From Gemmatimonadaceae bacterium (GTDB lineage: Bacteria > Gemmatimonadota > Gemmatimonadetes > Gemmatimonadales > Gemmatimonadaceae): DNA of 64,000 bases. The notes beneath the pieces were generated by a model. The model made no database searches, was not told where the DNA came from, and saw only the letters and a program-made list of their open reading frames with translations. Shown here piece by piece: positions 63,909-64,000 of this stretch; positions within the stretch are counted from its first letter, which is position 1, and each line of letters starts with the position of its first letter. The stretch lies in contig JAHBVT010000001.1 in assembly GCA_019637355.1 (NCBI GenBank), positions 3,069,192-3,133,191 on the forward strand, in the 5' to 3' direction. Made by a program: the position numbers and the translations under genes.

Positions 63909-64000
63909 CCTCGCGCCCAAATCGTCGGCGTAGACTCTCCACGTGCTCGATGTCGGTCTGCCCGCTCAGCGCCAAGCGGCCGGTCTCCAACCGACCAACC
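63901..64000 (-). CDS. Cassette gene, C-terminal end only
   Basis: The last 32 codons of a minus-strand gene enter from the right edge and end at a TAA lying in the R'' box (63903-63901). Readable end: TGRLALSGQTDIEHVESLRR. Family not recognised. Placement against attC marks it as the next cassette in the array. Confidence 0.55.
   Translation of the reverse strand, partial: VGRLETGRLALSGQTDIEHVESLRRRFGREAE

Overview
The window looks like a chromosome segment of a high-G+C, Gram-negative-type bacterium. It has lipoproteins with lipoboxes, outer-membrane beta-barrels, an outer-membrane usher, many GTG starts, and short TonB-plug, S41 and M16 secreted proteins. This style fits Gemmatimonadota, but that is inference: no rRNA or marker gene is present. 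No tRNA, rRNA or CRISPR array was seen.

Region 1 (0-46 kb) is ordinary chromosomal backbone. It runs from a thioredoxin-like tail, OsmC, bestrophin-like channel, S9-type hydrolase, ThrE-like exporter, lipoprotein FKBP and fatty-acid desaturase (0-5.5 kb) to a chaperone-usher pilus locus with a duplicated subunit gene (7.1-12.3 kb). A cupredoxin cluster follows (15-16.9 kb), then S41 and paired M16 peptidases facing a GntR regulator (20.8-26.4 kb). The rest is regulators, small membrane proteins, oxidoreductases, acetyltransferases, VOC and DinB proteins, and a LytS/LytTR two-component pair (41.6-43.5 kb). A solitary attC-like site lies between two VOC genes at 39.35 kb. A decayed LysR gene and a 5'-truncated metallo-beta-lactamase-fold gene show local decay.

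Region 2 (46.2-53 kb) is an accessory island. A complete IS3-family element lies next to a channel-gene stump. It is followed by a minus-strand set that looks like a DNA-targeting defence module: a PD-(D/E)XK HsdR-N-like nuclease, a 710-residue Cys/His-rich protein and a SNF2 helicase, the last two overlapping by 4 bases.

Region 3 (52.9-64 kb) is an integron gene-cassette array read on the minus strand, with no integrase gene in view. Its attC sites have the arms 5'-TAACGTGTGCTTCTGCTG and CAGCAAGCGTCGTTAT (plus strand). The key proof is that the first 9-11 bases of a cassette are the exact reverse complement of the R'' box of its own attC; this holds for four cassettes, with a fifth damaged by an IS. 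Cassettes carry a Ser/Thr kinase-like gene, an unknown 171-residue protein, a secreted NTR/TIMP-like protein, a cyclase-fold plus membrane-protein pair, and a three-gene GHKL ATPase - phosphoribosyltransferase - HD/phosphoribosyltransferase operon. Two different IS110/IS1111-group elements sit inside attC sites. One carries, in its 3' non-coding end, an 11-base copy of the attC core it sits in, as expected of a bridge-RNA target guide.

The strongest candidates for something new are the PRTase/HD/GHKL operon as a mobile cassette, the helicase/Cys-His/nuclease module, and the attC-guided IS1111 elements.
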